A stretch of 64,000 bases of DNA, taken from Chrysaora quinquecirrha. Its lineage: Eukaryota > Cnidaria > Scyphozoa > Semaeostomeae > Pelagiidae. A program made the translations under genes and the position numbers. The notes under the pieces are model-generated. The model was given only the letters and a program-made list of their open reading frames with translations, was not told the origin of the DNA and made no database searches. This document shows positions 36,788 to 46,450 of the stretch, in pieces. How positions within the stretch are numbered: position 1 is the first letter of the stretch; each line of letters starts with the position of its first letter. The stretch lies in assembly GCA_014526335.1 (NCBI GenBank), contig JACTAT010000021.1, positions 443,305 to 507,304 of the forward strand. The letters run 5' to 3'.

Positions 36788-39700
36788 GTGATGATGTTGA
36801 TGATGATCTAGTAGGAGCTCAGAATATATTTTGTGTAGAAAATTTATGTTGTACTTTCAGAATGATGCTACCGATACGGTAGATGACATCGAAAATGAGA
36901 TTACTTTGGCTGATAGCGATGGTGAAGATCGAACTGGAGATAAACAAGGTGTTGGAGATTCAGCGCAGATTCGAGTGGTTGAAGATGAAAATGGGGAGAA
37001 ATTCGAGGAAAATGATAATAAAGAGATAGAGGAAGAAAAGGACGAAGAAGATGATGATGATGCTGATGGAGAACAGGAAGAAGATAATAAAGAAAATGGG
37101 GGTGAGGGGCAAGAGGAAGAAGTTAAGAAAGTGGAAGAAGAAGAAGAAGTTGAGGATGGCGTTCAATATCCTGATACTTCACTACAACTTCAATATGTTT
37201 CTGGGGAAAAGTGAGTGGCTCTTTCTGTTGTTTTGCTACACTTCACTTTGTACTTTTTATTTCGATAACTGCGTCGAATACCTCTTTGATTTAGGTATCA
37301 GCTACAACGTGGCATCAGTGCTTCAAGCAGCAAACATAATGATAATGACGAAGAAGACAATGCTATTTACTTAGGTGATGGTGAAAAGATCATCCTTGGC
37401 CAAAAACCTGAAACGGTAAGTAGTTGAGTGTATAGCTTTATACTTGATCGTTAATTAACGTGTTAGCCTGTTTGGTCGTTTCATTCATAGATTATGCAAG
37501 CACGTTCACAAGGCACATGCAAGGGGAGACGACTGAAATGCACAAAGTCGTTGTAATCGCTATCGAGTTCAACTGCTGGACACTCAATCTGTGACTGATA
37601 ATCGACCGTTTATCTTTTGGACTTACTTTTTCTGCTTCGTTCTCAAATTACCATCGTTACAGTGATGGGTCTATAACGCCATGATAAACAATGTTTCTTT
37701 GTCTTAAAACTTAACTTACTATTTGTTTTGCAGAAAGCTCTCACCAACCCTAGCTTTTTCGATTTTCACTCAAAACTTTTGCGAGATTTAGTACTAGAAC
37801 GGCTACCGAAAAGGGCTCGTATTGTTGTGACGATGCAAGGAACCACCAGTTTCGATGCGCAACAATTTTTCGCTGCGTCCAGCCCCAGAAAAGTTCAGTA
37901 ATATTGAGTCCCAATTTGAGCGATCTCGGTTTGTTATTAGCCTCGATTTTATGAGCGATAACTAGGACTCAGGTAATAAGTCTGCTGGAATCATAGAGCT
38001 AACGACTTCATAGTGCTATGAACAGATCGGAATTGACGCGTGAGATGAATTTTTATAGCATTGGGGGGGGGGGGGGGGAGAATTGTCCGAAGCAGACGTA
38101 CTCTTAGGTCGAATCCTATCGTAAATTTCCTTAGTCTGAGGATAGTTTTTGCTAATTCAAGCGACCGTTTTTGGTGTTTCTGCTCTGTTTAGTTGTTTTC
38201 CTGCTGTTCCACACGGCCTTCTTTTTGAAATTTATTTTTATGACTACGTCACCCAAACGAACTAAGTTCAGACAGAGTTCTGTTAAGTTCTTCCTCACGT
38301 AGACTCTTCAAATAATTCTGTTGGTCGTTCAGGGCCTCTTTTAACATAGTAACTAGGGGGCAAATGCCCCCTAGTCCCTATCATTGCCCACCTAGTTTCA
38401 TAAAGTTGCCCCCCTAGTACAATGTCCTCTCAAAAGAAAACTGCCAAGAAAAGCCAATCTAAGCCAATCTTGAGGTTGTATTTTGAAAAATTTTCTGGGG
38501 AGCATGCCCCAGACCCCCTAGTTAGGAACACCTCTGGGGCACTGTACGCCTTTGGTGCATTTACAGTCAGCTGTAGCATCAGTGTAACTTGTATGGTATA
38601 AATTCTCAACTGAAGAAGAGATGCCCCCATTATTTCTCCAGCTCTGCACGACTGGTTGTGCATGAATTCCTGACAAAAAGACTAAGAGAAGAATGAAATT
38701 GCCAAGACTGGACTCGCACTACGAAAGAAAGGGCTGAAGATAAAACAATAGAACAATAGAACAATAAGTCCCCTTAGATTTTTTGCCCCCCTAGTTTTAT
38801 CCCCTTAAAAGAGGCCCTGAGATTTGACCGTGAAAAATCGCTGGGGGTGAAATTTTACACCCTCAATCAATCTACACGGTCAAGTCCCTTATAAATTTTC
38901 AAATTTTTAATCGCTATAGAATCAACATCGTAAGGAATAGAAGCGTTAAAATTTGCGTCAACGCTAAAAAGATGGTGCTGAATTCGAATCTGAAGTCGAA
39001 ATTTCTTTATGACCTAATTTTCAATTTTTTTGAAAACGAGGCCCTTAGTTGAATTGGTCTATTGTTCTGTAACCTCCTGTTTGGAAGACCTTTCAAATTC
39101 TAAATTCTTTTTTAATTTCCTTTCACAAGGCTCTAATTAAAAACAATCTGTGATAATAAGAGAGGGGGCTAAAGTAACAATGCAATAAGCAAACTATCCA
39201 ATCTATTTAACTTTATTGCCATTTCTACAGCTCAAAACATGAAACATTACGGTCTGATTTCCCGGTCTGATATGAAAATCAAGACGCAATGATGATGGCT
39301 ATCCGGTATAATGTAAACCTTTGCCTTTATCGGGTATTGGTCAATGCAAGGCCCGGCCCGCCTTTAGGTATCCGGTATACAGTGTAAACGGGGCCTTAAT
39401 ATGGGCCGTGGTAAACCAAGTTATTTCTAAGCCCTTCTATTTGGATTGTTTTCCTTTTTCCTTTAGTCTGCTGGAGAGCCAAAAGAGCCAAAGCACAAGA
39501 AGGGCAAAAAAGGACAAAAACAGAATTCACAACAGAGGCCAAAATCTGCTAAACCAGTAAAAGAACAGCCCTTGATACTATCATCAGATTCATTTCCAAG
39601 TGATGCCTTGGGAGAAGGAGATGACAATGAAGATAACATTCAAACAGGTGACATGAATGCCGTATTAGACGTGATAGTCACCACTTATCATGACAAGCCT

Positions 39701-42700
39701 TTGATATTTAGTAGAGTAACGTTTCGGGAGAGACCCGTCTCCCATCATCGGGCAATGAGAAATGTGGTTTCTTTCCTATTTATTGCAATAATAAGTCCGA
39801 ATATATTTACTCAGGTGACATGAAGTTTTAATACTAAAGCGCGCTTTCAATCTTTCGAACAATCTTGGATCAACGCCACTGTTGGTGTTGTTTTTGTTAG
39901 TTTATTTTTGAGTAGGCTGTTGTTTCTAGCCTTTTCTGCTAATTTAGGCCTACTATCCATGTTGCATCCAGGCATGGGACTCCTAGTTTCACGTCCCTTC
40001 CAAAGGACGACAGAGTTAGTTGTTTACTTTTCATCCATCTAGAAAGTCACCGATCCAGATGCTGACCTCGCTAGACCAAGCTTCAGCTGTCTAACGAGGG
40101 CTGACAAAAAAGCTTAGTCACTCACTTCACTAGTCCCCCACTAGTCCCCTAATCCCCCTTTCAGCAATCATGGATGTACCCTGGCGATGGGCATAATCCA
40201 GCTGACCCGTGGTGCCAGAAGCTCAGAATGGTCGGGGTTCGAGCCCCAGCTGCGGTAGCGTCACAGCCAGGATCGAGGTCTCGATTAGTTAACCTACTAA
40301 TGAGATCCTGACGCTGGTCGTTTGCAGTTTAATACATTATGTCTTTCTTGCTCAGGTGAAGAAAAAATTATGGAGACCATCAAAGAAGAAGTTGACAAGG
40401 TAGCAAGAGTTATAAGGTTTTATTGTCTTATTGTCATTATTTTCGGTGGCCTCTGTCGCTCAGTGGTTAGCGTGCTGGACTCAAAACGATAATGCTGTGG
40501 GTTCGATCCACGGTCTTTTCACTTGTGATTGCAGAGATAATACACTTGGGCAAGTTGTTAACACAAATGTGCCTCTCCATACCCAGTTGTATAAATCGGT
40601 ACGTGATCGGTAGTTATGAGCGCCGTGTGTGGCTGCACCCTGCTATATGCTATATGCATCCAGACCAGGGCTAAAGTGTGAAGTCGACTGAGTAGCCCTA
40701 GGCTAGTAGTAGACTCGAAAACAGCAATTTTACTTTAACTTTGCTTCTGATAAAACCAATTAAATAAATCCAGTTCATTTGACTTGAAAACGTCTAACCT
40801 ATTAAATTTTGACGACGCTACCTGACTGGACTTTCCTCCTGTCTTTGCCTTAAAAATATCTGCCTCGTTTAGACGAAAGCTGACCCAGATGAAGACGAGG
40901 ATGAAACAACAGGCGCAGAAGGTGCTGATAAGGTTCGTTAAAATTTGCCTTAAATAATTCTGTTTTTTGCAACGATTCTTGTTTTAATGCAACAGTGGCC
41001 AAACGATCAAATATTTGAAATTGCCTTGTCAAGCAAAATGTTTTACCGTTGGGCCACGTCACTAAACATTGCACGGCAGGCATAAATAAGAAGGATTTGT
41101 TCACGTGATGTTTTTAGAAAATTTCATGAACATTTAAGCTGTTTTACGGGCATTTTTTGCGATTTTGTATTACGGCAAAACACTTTTCTTGACAAACAAA
41201 TTTCATATATTTGACAGACAATTTTTCACAAGTATTTTTTGTGTGACGCAAGTAAAAGTTTTTGACGGGCATTGTTTTGCGACATGACAAAACTGCAGAA
41301 CATTTATCTTGAAAAGCAAATTTCAATAATTCATCATTTGGCCACTGTCTTAAATAGATATTAATCAATTTGTTTTTGCTTCTAGGAGAATATTTCACTT
41401 CTTGACACACTCACAGGCTGTCCATACCACGATGACCTTCTTCTATTTGCTGTGCCAGTCTGTGCACCTTATAACGTCATGCAGAACTTCAAGTAAGCTA
41501 CTTATGTATTTATCCACCTTTTTCGGTCTTTCCAGGGCATTAGGTCTATCGACCTCGGCCTTTCACATTTCGAGTGGCATAGCTTAAGTAGTTATGTAGT
41601 TAAATAGCTTAAGTACAGTACCCCTTTCTTTCTCGTTTGATTTTCATGTCAACGAAGTTTTTTTTCACAATGTTCGAAAAACTGGTGTGGGGTGGAGTGT
41701 CACTAACTCACTTACTAACTAAGCAACGCTTAAAAAGTGGAAAAATGTAACAATACTAAGCATCCCAAGAATGCCATTAGAGCCATTGTTTGGGCCATTG
41801 ATGCGCAATTTGCGGTTAGTTGTTCACAATGGCGGCCTGCAAGCACTTTTGTCAATCTGGGGTCCTGTGACAATTGTTCTTCTGATACTAGCTTGCTTCC
41901 ATGACTAATACTTGTTTACGCGATATTCGATGGCAAATTGCCACATTAGTTTAGTTAATGACATTTTAAACATTCTCGTCCTGGAGCATAGAGTCTGGGC
42001 AAGAAAGGCAATTTCAAAACAGTTTTCAAAGCAAATCGTCATCATTATCATCATTATCATCATCTTAATCAATGGTGAGACGAGATCAACAGGAACGGGA
42101 TCACTACTAAACCCTACCACCACCACACCACCACAACCACACCTATGACCACCACTAGAACCACCCCTACCACCACCAACATAACCACACAAACCACCAG
42201 CACCACAACCACCCTACCACCACCACCGCAACCACCCCTACCACCACTGCCACAACCATCCTACCCCACCACCACAATCACCCCTACCAACCAGCATCAT
42301 GATCATCGTGGTAATCAATATCATCATCAAAACCAAACCACCAACATTATCATCATAATCGTTATCGTCATCGTTGTGCATGACGACAAACATCTTTCAT
42401 CATTTAACCGAAATAGATTTATTCAACCAGAGTCGTTCTTCGAACATGCCCATATGTTTTTTAGTTAGGCACGCGAGCTTGCTGTCTCTGTGAGGTGTGT
42501 AGGTTTCTATGCTGAGGATAGGGGTCCACTGAATGGCACAAGGCTAATAAACGTTGTGCGAACCCAATCTTGCTTCTTGGTGTGGCCAAATCTTGTGATT
42601 CCTTTTTAGCCAAGATAAAATTCCTTTGCATGAAGTAATGTGCACCTTCTTTGCAGGTACAAAGTCAAGGTAACACCCGGCACAGGACGCAAAGGAAAGG

Positions 42701-44111
42701 GTATGGCAAGTTTTCGTTATAAAGCTTCCTAACATAGATTACTCGGCATGTAAAATATACCTATAAATGGCATCGTTTGTAGTTGTGCTGTGAGGCAGCT
42801 TTGTTTAGCAGCTTACATGAACTCACAACTTAGGAAATAAGCGGGCCGAAAGACGACTTCTCGAGATGAAATCCCCTTGCACGAAGACGAAGGGTTTTCG
42901 TTGCGAAACAAGAGACCTTCACTGTGACAAGCAGTCGAGAAGAAAATTCATTAATGGAAACAGGTAGTTGAAGCTGCGGTTTTATATCTGCCCGCGCCCC
43001 ACCACTGATTCAGTGTATCGATATCATCGGAAAGTGTTTTTCATTGTCAGTATAGCATCATGTTTCTAACCAAATGTATTCGTTTTAGCTGCAAAAACGG
43101 CGCTGCATCTTTTCGGCACATACAAAGAATCAAATCAAAGAGAAAAAGATCTTTTTAAAAGTCTCAAGGTTTGTAAAACGTGTCTTTGATTAAAGTAAAT
43201 TAAAGTTAGCTCCCGAAAAAGCTAGTATCTCCTTTCGATTATGTCTTCTTTTGTGGTGAGAGTGGCTAAGTGGCTAGCGAGTCTGAATATTACTTAGTAT
43301 GCAGCAAACATTTTTAGTTAGCATGCAGCAAGAATATATATTGTGCTGGCCCTTACGGGCCACCGTACAATTTGTGGTTGAGGGTTCTATTCCAACCACC
43401 AAGGCTCAAACTCTTCAAGAAGAGTGAGGAGACTCGCCAGCTTTCTTTAATTCGAGGCATAGGTGAGAGGAATGACGAGAAATGGTTACATTGGATAGAT
43501 TAGCCCTGGGCTCTTTAGTGGTCCCAGAAACCCATACCTTGCAAAGATAGTAAGTGTATGTTGCTATCTATCTATCTGTCTGCTACATCTATCTATCTAA
43601 CCTGACTGGCTGGCTGGCTGACTGACCGACTGACTGACTGACTGACTGACTGACTGACTGACTGACTGACTGACTGACTGACTGACTGACTGACTGACTG
43701 ACTGACTGACTGACTGACTGACTGACTGACTGACTGACTGACTGACTGACTGACTGACTGACTGACTGACTGACTGACTGACTGACTGACTGACTGACTG
43801 ACTGACTGACTGACTGACTGACTGACTGAGTGACTGACTAACCTATTTATCTATCTATATGTCTGCATGCTACATCTACTTATCTATCTATCATCGCTAA
43901 ATACTTTATTTTACCCTCGTTGTCTGAAAGCAAAGACCTATCGGGTTTGTTAGGGAAAAATGGGTCGGGGAGTCTGTTTTGAGCTGTTTTTGTTGCACTT
44001 TTAATCGACACTGGATTTTATCAATTTATCTTGTAGGATGTTGACATCAGTCGAAATATTCCCGGAAAAGTAAAGATATCTGCACCAAAATTACAGAAAA
44101 GTAAGAAATAA
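23722..44111 (+). CDS. NEMF: NEMF (Tae2/RqcH family), complete gene of 29 coding exons
   Basis: Exons: 23722-23780, 23927-23998, 24458-24560, 24814-24939, 25320-25465, 26293-26360, 27204-27293, 28012-28085, 28536-28606, 29184-29259, 29969-30109, 30791-30838, 31468-31628, 32000-32084, 32581-32642, 32750-32813, 33083-33171, 34522-34625, 34708-34883, 36243-36431, 36861-37210, 37295-37415, 39467-39647, 40356-40399, 40873-40932, 41386-41492, 42657-42700, 43089-43168, 44037-44111. All phases fit, giving about 1021 aa (human 1076). The order is an NFACT-N domain starting '[14 protein letters not shown]', two coiled-coil stretches, the NFACT-R domain ('[20 protein letters not shown]', '[13 protein letters not shown]', '[19 protein letters not shown]'), an acidic Glu/Asp-rich linker (exon 21), a Lys-rich stretch (exon 23) and the NFACT-C domain ('[20 protein letters not shown]'). 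Family knowledge: NEMF binds stalled 60S subunits with peptidyl-tRNA, recruits listerin and adds C-terminal Ala (CAT-like) tails. The usual linker block near 'KYxDQDEEER' was not found. Confidence 0.97.
24015..24440. repeat. GAT trinucleotide array filling NEMF intron 2
   Basis: Interrupted (GAT)n occupying about 420 of the 459 intron bases between the exons at 23927-23998 and 24458-24560. Confidence 0.95.
24966..25240. mobile_element. Copy 2 of the 'GGAGACATGT' inverted-repeat family
   Basis: Left end 'ctggctaaactaggagacat'. Right end 'gtctcctttagccatagctt', inverted. The centre has 'ttagccacctcagacacgtt'. In NEMF intron 4. Confidence 0.8.
26582..26770 (-). mobile_element. tRNA-like SINE family C, copy with (GGTGAA)n end
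   Basis: On the minus strand it has a head 'GGTGTAATCCCGCTGAC', a box B-like 'AGTTCGAGCCC', 'GTCACAGCCAGGGTCGAGG' and 'TCTCGATTAGTTAACCTAC', and ends in a TTCACC repeat. Copies on the plus strand: 34138, 40185 and 61211. Confidence 0.75.
26862..27135. mobile_element. Palindromic 'TTGGCCAGGGCC' family, copy 2
   Basis: Inverted halves built from 'caatgtttgaacgcttggtc' and 'gtttgatcgtttagccagga', with 'acaagcaatgttt' repeats. In NEMF intron 6, ending about 70 bp before the next exon. Confidence 0.65.
27538..27792. mobile_element. Copy 3 of the 'GGAGACATGT' inverted-repeat family
   Basis: Left end 'aactaaggagacatgtcacg'. Right end 'caacatgtctcctagttttg', inverted. The interior shows 'agcacgcggcaaaatttgca'. 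In NEMF intron 7. Confidence 0.8.
28661..29045 (+). mobile_element. Two tandem copies of a tRNA-like SINE family
   Basis: 'ggagagccttgggctg' occurs at 28661 and 28889. Each copy then has 'ggctcagtgg' or 'agctcagtag', 'ggctctctggtcatgcagt' and 'ggttcgaatccca' or 'gttcgaatccca' (a good box B), and 'tgccacttgtggaaaaat'. The unit repeats at 228 bp. In NEMF intron 9. Not functional tRNA genes, because the acceptor stems do not pair. Confidence 0.7.
29535..29950. mobile_element. PIF/Harbinger-type MITE ending 18 bp before NEMF exon 11
   Basis: Left end GGGCCTGTTTATATGGACAA. The right end is the inverse, ending 'ccccatataagcaggccc'. TTA flanks both ends (29532-29534, 29951-29953), the 3-bp duplication typical of PIF/Harbinger. 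Internal repeats read 'catcccaccttccag' and its inverse. 416 bp, non-coding. Confidence 0.85.
30180..30450. mobile_element. Inverted-repeat element, 'TTTGGCCAAGACC' variant
   Basis: Centred on 'ggcaacgtttggccgcc', with the inverse 'ttggcgacgtttggccaaga' at the right. Left end 'agtcctggccataacg' is near 30159. In NEMF intron 11. Limits approximate. Confidence 0.45.
32200..32345. mobile_element. Partial 'TTGGCCAGGGCC' family copy
   Basis: Has 'agtttgcttgacaagcaaat' and the matching left half 'gctgagcattgttttaagac'. In NEMF intron 14. Confidence 0.45.
33398..33965 (+). mobile_element. tRNA-derived SINE family A, split by a small MITE
   Basis: The head 'ctctgtggcgcagtggttag' (box A) and box B 'gggttctagcc' begin a SINE of about 260 bp. 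Its 3' part ('ctgcaccctgctatat', 'gtaaagtgtaaaa', 'agtagcccc.ggct') is repeated at 33860-33960. Between them, 33705-33829 is a small element with inverted ends CCCCTCGCCCTCAAACAATG and CATTGTTTAAGGGGGAGGAG. The full SINE copy at 40445-40740 confirms the family. In NEMF intron 17. Confidence 0.7.
34138..34320 (+). mobile_element. SINE family C, copy 2
   Basis: 'ctgtggcataatccagcctg', 'gtcacagccagggtcgaggt' and 'ctcgattagttaacctacta' as in the other copies. Ends in 'acaccttcaccttcc'. In NEMF intron 17. Confidence 0.7.
35128..35524. mobile_element. Inverted-repeat element with TACACG...CGTGTA ends, copy 1
   Basis: Left end 'tacacgtttttttttataag' and right end '...cttataaaaaaaaaacgtgta' are inverted. 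The interior has three copies of 'agttctaaaagtttcttaa'. A second member is at 44351-44725. In NEMF intron 19. The flanks are degenerate CCCTAA-like repeats. Confidence 0.75.
35522..35585. repeat. Degenerate telomere-like (CCCTAA)n tract
   Basis: Starts at the right end of the preceding element and reads 'aaccctaacccttaccctaa' and related units. A similar weak tract ('aactaaccgtaactctaacc') lies on its left side at 35100-35121. Confidence 0.6.
36740..36808. repeat. GAT trinucleotide array before NEMF exon 21
   Basis: About 20 GAT/GGT units ending 50 bp upstream of the exon that encodes the acidic linker. The exon itself has GAT- and GAA-rich codon runs. Confidence 0.9.
38329..38820. mobile_element. 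Inverted-repeat element with TCAGGGCCTCTTTTAA ends
   Basis: Left end 'tcagggcctcttttaacata' and right end 'ccccttaaaagaggccctga' are inverted. The arms continue as 'ctagggggcaaa' and 'ttgcccccctag'. In the long NEMF intron 22 (37416-39466), which I found otherwise free of exons. A run of about 17 G lies at 38063-38080. Confidence 0.8.
39885..40135 (-). mobile_element. 5S rRNA-derived SINE, copy 2
   Basis: Same body as the 10770 copy ('gtaggctgttgtttctagcc', 'catccaggcatgggactcct'). The box C region is at 40045-40068. Box A is damaged by a short deletion ('accaagcttcagctgtctaa' lacks the TTAACTT stretch). In NEMF intron 23. Confidence 0.7.
40185..40345 (+). mobile_element. SINE family C, copy 3
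   Basis: 'gggcataatccagctgaccc', box B-like 'ggggttcgagcccca', 'gtcacagccaggatcgaggt'. It ends about 10 bp before the NEMF exon 24 splice-acceptor tract. Confidence 0.7.
40445..40740 (+). mobile_element. tRNA-derived SINE family A, full copy
   Basis: Head 'ggtggcctctgtcgctcagt' then 'ggttag' (box A) and box B 'gggttcgatcc' at 40499. The body has 'gataatacacttgggcaagt' and 'gcgccgtgtgtggctgcacc'. In NEMF intron 24. Residual tRNA similarity only. Confidence 0.8.
40985..41355. mobile_element. Palindromic 'TTGGCCAGGGCC' family, diverged copy
   Basis: 'cagtggccaaacgatcaaat' at the left and 'tcatcatttggccactgtct' at the right, with 'cttgtcaagcaaaatgtttt' inside. In NEMF intron 25. Confidence 0.6.
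42020..42370. repeat. ATC array followed by a CCA-rich minisatellite
   Basis: ATCATT units at 42038-42070, then (ACCACC/ACCACA)n at 42110-42290, then ATC units again to 42372. In NEMF intron 26. Confidence 0.85.
43560..43895. repeat. GACT tetranucleotide array with ATCT flanks
   Basis: About 210 bp of near-perfect (GACT)n, flanked on both sides by ATCT/CTAT and GGCT units. Same motif, other strand, as 7136-7403. In the last NEMF intron. Confidence 0.95.
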
Positions 44112-44116
44112 ATAAA
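44111..44116 (+). terminator. NEMF poly(A) signal
   Basis: AATAAA begins at the last base of the TAA stop (AAATAAATAAACC). Another TAAATAAA-like site is near 44262. Confidence 0.45.
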
Positions 44117-44350
44117 CCATCCTCTAAATCTCACTGGACAAATAGACTGTATTCTCAAACGGTCAGTATTATTGCAAATTTCAGTTGCTGCTAAGCAGAT
44201 CACAACTCTTACTCTGAATAGGATTTGATGAATATGGAATTGTTGACCTGTAGTATTATGTTAAATAAATTAGTCAATCGCAACCGAATGTTTTCCGGCA
44301 GCCTGAAAATTGACCAATAATTTTGTATTAAAGTACCAATTTACATTAGA

Positions 44351-44725
44351 TACACGTATTTTTTTTATAAGAAACTAAAACATTGAGCCAGAACTGAAAG
44401 TTTCGTGAAGTTTTCTGATTTTGAGTACTGAAAGTTTCTTAAGAGTTTCGTGAATATCCATTCGGTAACATAGTTATTCTGTCTGTATGGTGTTTAAAAC
44501 TCATTTATTGTTCGTATTTAAATGCTTATGGGTTTCCAGTTTGTCTGCTTGTCACAGAAATACTTTAATTCAGACGAAACACGGAAAATAAAAGAAATTT
44601 TTCGCTGTTTGAAGTAAAAAGTTTCTTACGTAAATATTTTCCAGTACTGGAGTTTCTTAAATTTTTAGAATTTCGAGTGTCTGGGTTTCTTGTAAAGCGT
44701 TTCTTATAAAAATAATACGTGTGTA
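44351..44725. mobile_element. Inverted-repeat element with TACACG ends, copy 2
   Basis: Ends 'gatacacgtattttttttat' and '...aaaataatacgtgtgtatc'. The interior has 'actgaaagtttcttaa' units like the 35128 copy. It lies downstream of NEMF. Confidence 0.75.
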
Positions 44726-45340
44726 TCAACCAGACCTCGAACCAGACAACATTCGCTTTAATAGGGTTAATGGCCGCAATGTGGCACTAATTGCATCATT
44801 TTGTACCCAAATTGGTTTATGTACTTTTTACGTCGTTTCTGTTACGTTGCGTTCATTATTCTGGGTATAAAAACTAATTGCTGATGTTAAACATTGTCAA
44901 AAAGACCAACGACTCTGTAGCTTTGTGGGTCACACTGATGGGTCTTGACTTTGGTCTTTGGGACCGTGTGGGATATGCACGTCACACCTCATTTCTTCAC
45001 TCCCCACGTGTAAAAGCCAAATCATTGTTTAGCTTTTTAGATAAATTAACTGCAGGTAAACTTAGATACATCATATCCATCTAGAGGCATTGAACTATAA
45101 ATAAAAAGACTTTTTATTTATAGCTCAGTGTCTAGAGGTTGTAAAGAGGAGGGGTTCCAGGACTCGCAATTTCATATTTTGTCGTTCCTCAGTTGTCCAT
45201 TGGTCCGCAGAATACCCTCCCACTGATGTATAAGTACCTCCCACTCTAATGGGATGTCGAGAAAAAAGAGAATTTGATCGGGAAGTGAGGTGACTATGTA
45301 ATCCAATACGGTATCTTTGGATCAAGTAACTTTGTAAATT
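44726..45340. other. Spacer with no recognised gene
   Basis: Open frames here (44878-45084 plus, 45125-45325 minus) have no family resemblance or splice context. 45086-45125 has a palindrome around 'actttttatttatagct'. Confidence 0.35.
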
Positions 45341-46450
45341 TTGGAAATAAGGCCTTTATTTGTTTGATCAAACCATTCTTCCTATTTTAAGTTATGGTTC
45401 TGAAATTTGGGGTTTTGATGATTTCATTAGTCTAGAACGTCTACACCTTTCGGCATGTAAGTATTTACTTGGTGTTAAGTCGACTACTAATTCTGACGCT
45501 ATTTATGCTGAACTGGGCAGAATTTCCATTCAGGCACATAGGCATATCAACATTCTTAAATTCCTAGCTCGTTTATCTTCCTTAAGCACCTCTGAACCAG
45601 ATCGTTACGTTTGTAAAGCGTTTCTTGCTCTTTGCAATGAAGCTGACGCAGGTAGCCTTAACTGGGTCTCAAAAGCACGCGGTCTACAAGAATTATACGG
45701 AATGACCCTTTTTGATGATAATTCATTGGTAAAATCTAAAGTGAAATCTTATTTCAGAAATTCCATAATGTCTAATTTGAATGAGCAATGTGAACAAAAT
45801 AGAAAACTTTGTACATATGCCCAGATTAAGACGGTCTTTAAATTTGAAAGATATTTAGACGTTATCGTTGATTTTAAGAAGAGGCAGTGTTTATCCAAAT
45901 TTAGAATGAGTGCACACAATCTAGAAATCGAAGCTGGAAGATTTGGAAATAACAGGATTCCTAGAAATGAAAGATATTGTAAATACTGCACCACAACAGG
46001 GACAAATATCTTAGGAGATGAAATGCACTTTTTAATGATTTGCCCACTTTTCGAAATGGAACGAAATGTCTTCAACAATAAAATAGAAGAAAATTTCCCT
46101 TTGTAAGACACTTAAGTACTTGGAATAGGTTTCTGTGGTTGCTTAGCCAAGAAGATGATAAATGCCTCAACATGTTATCTTCGTATTTGGCCAAATGCTT
46201 CAAGATAAAAGGAAATTTCCAACCTTAAGAACAACTTTCGCATGGTTGCCAGTTCCTTTGTTTTTCCTTTCATTTTAGATGTATTTTCTGTTTTTAAATA
46301 GTTCAAGGCTTCTCTTTTCGTGTCATTTATGTACTTTATTATGTATTTAGTGTTGGTAGTTTGGTATTTTTTTTAGAAATTTGTATTTTACACTATAATT
46401 GTTATCAGGTTAGAGGCCATTTTGGCCTAGATACCTTGTTATAAAAAAAA
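45340..46450 (+). mobile_element. 5'-truncated non-LTR retrotransposon (LINE) 3' end
   Basis: A frame at 45360-46106 (about 248 codons) begins 'FDQTILPILSYGSEIWGF', the thumb/connector block at the end of LINE reverse transcriptases (Jockey/CR1-type ORF2). It ends with a zinc knuckle CX2CX12HX4C ('CKYC' to 'HFLMIC', 'CPLFE'). The endonuclease and catalytic reverse transcriptase parts are absent. An in-frame TAA just upstream marks the truncation or a frameshift. The 3' untranslated part runs to about 46450 and ends in an A-rich stretch. It cannot move by itself. The exact clade is uncertain. Confidence 0.85.

Noticed and set aside
37737..37900. Additional NEMF exon after ttttgcag at 37737
   Set aside because: The frame gives no NEMF-like sequence and does not keep phase 0 to the next exon with a good donor.
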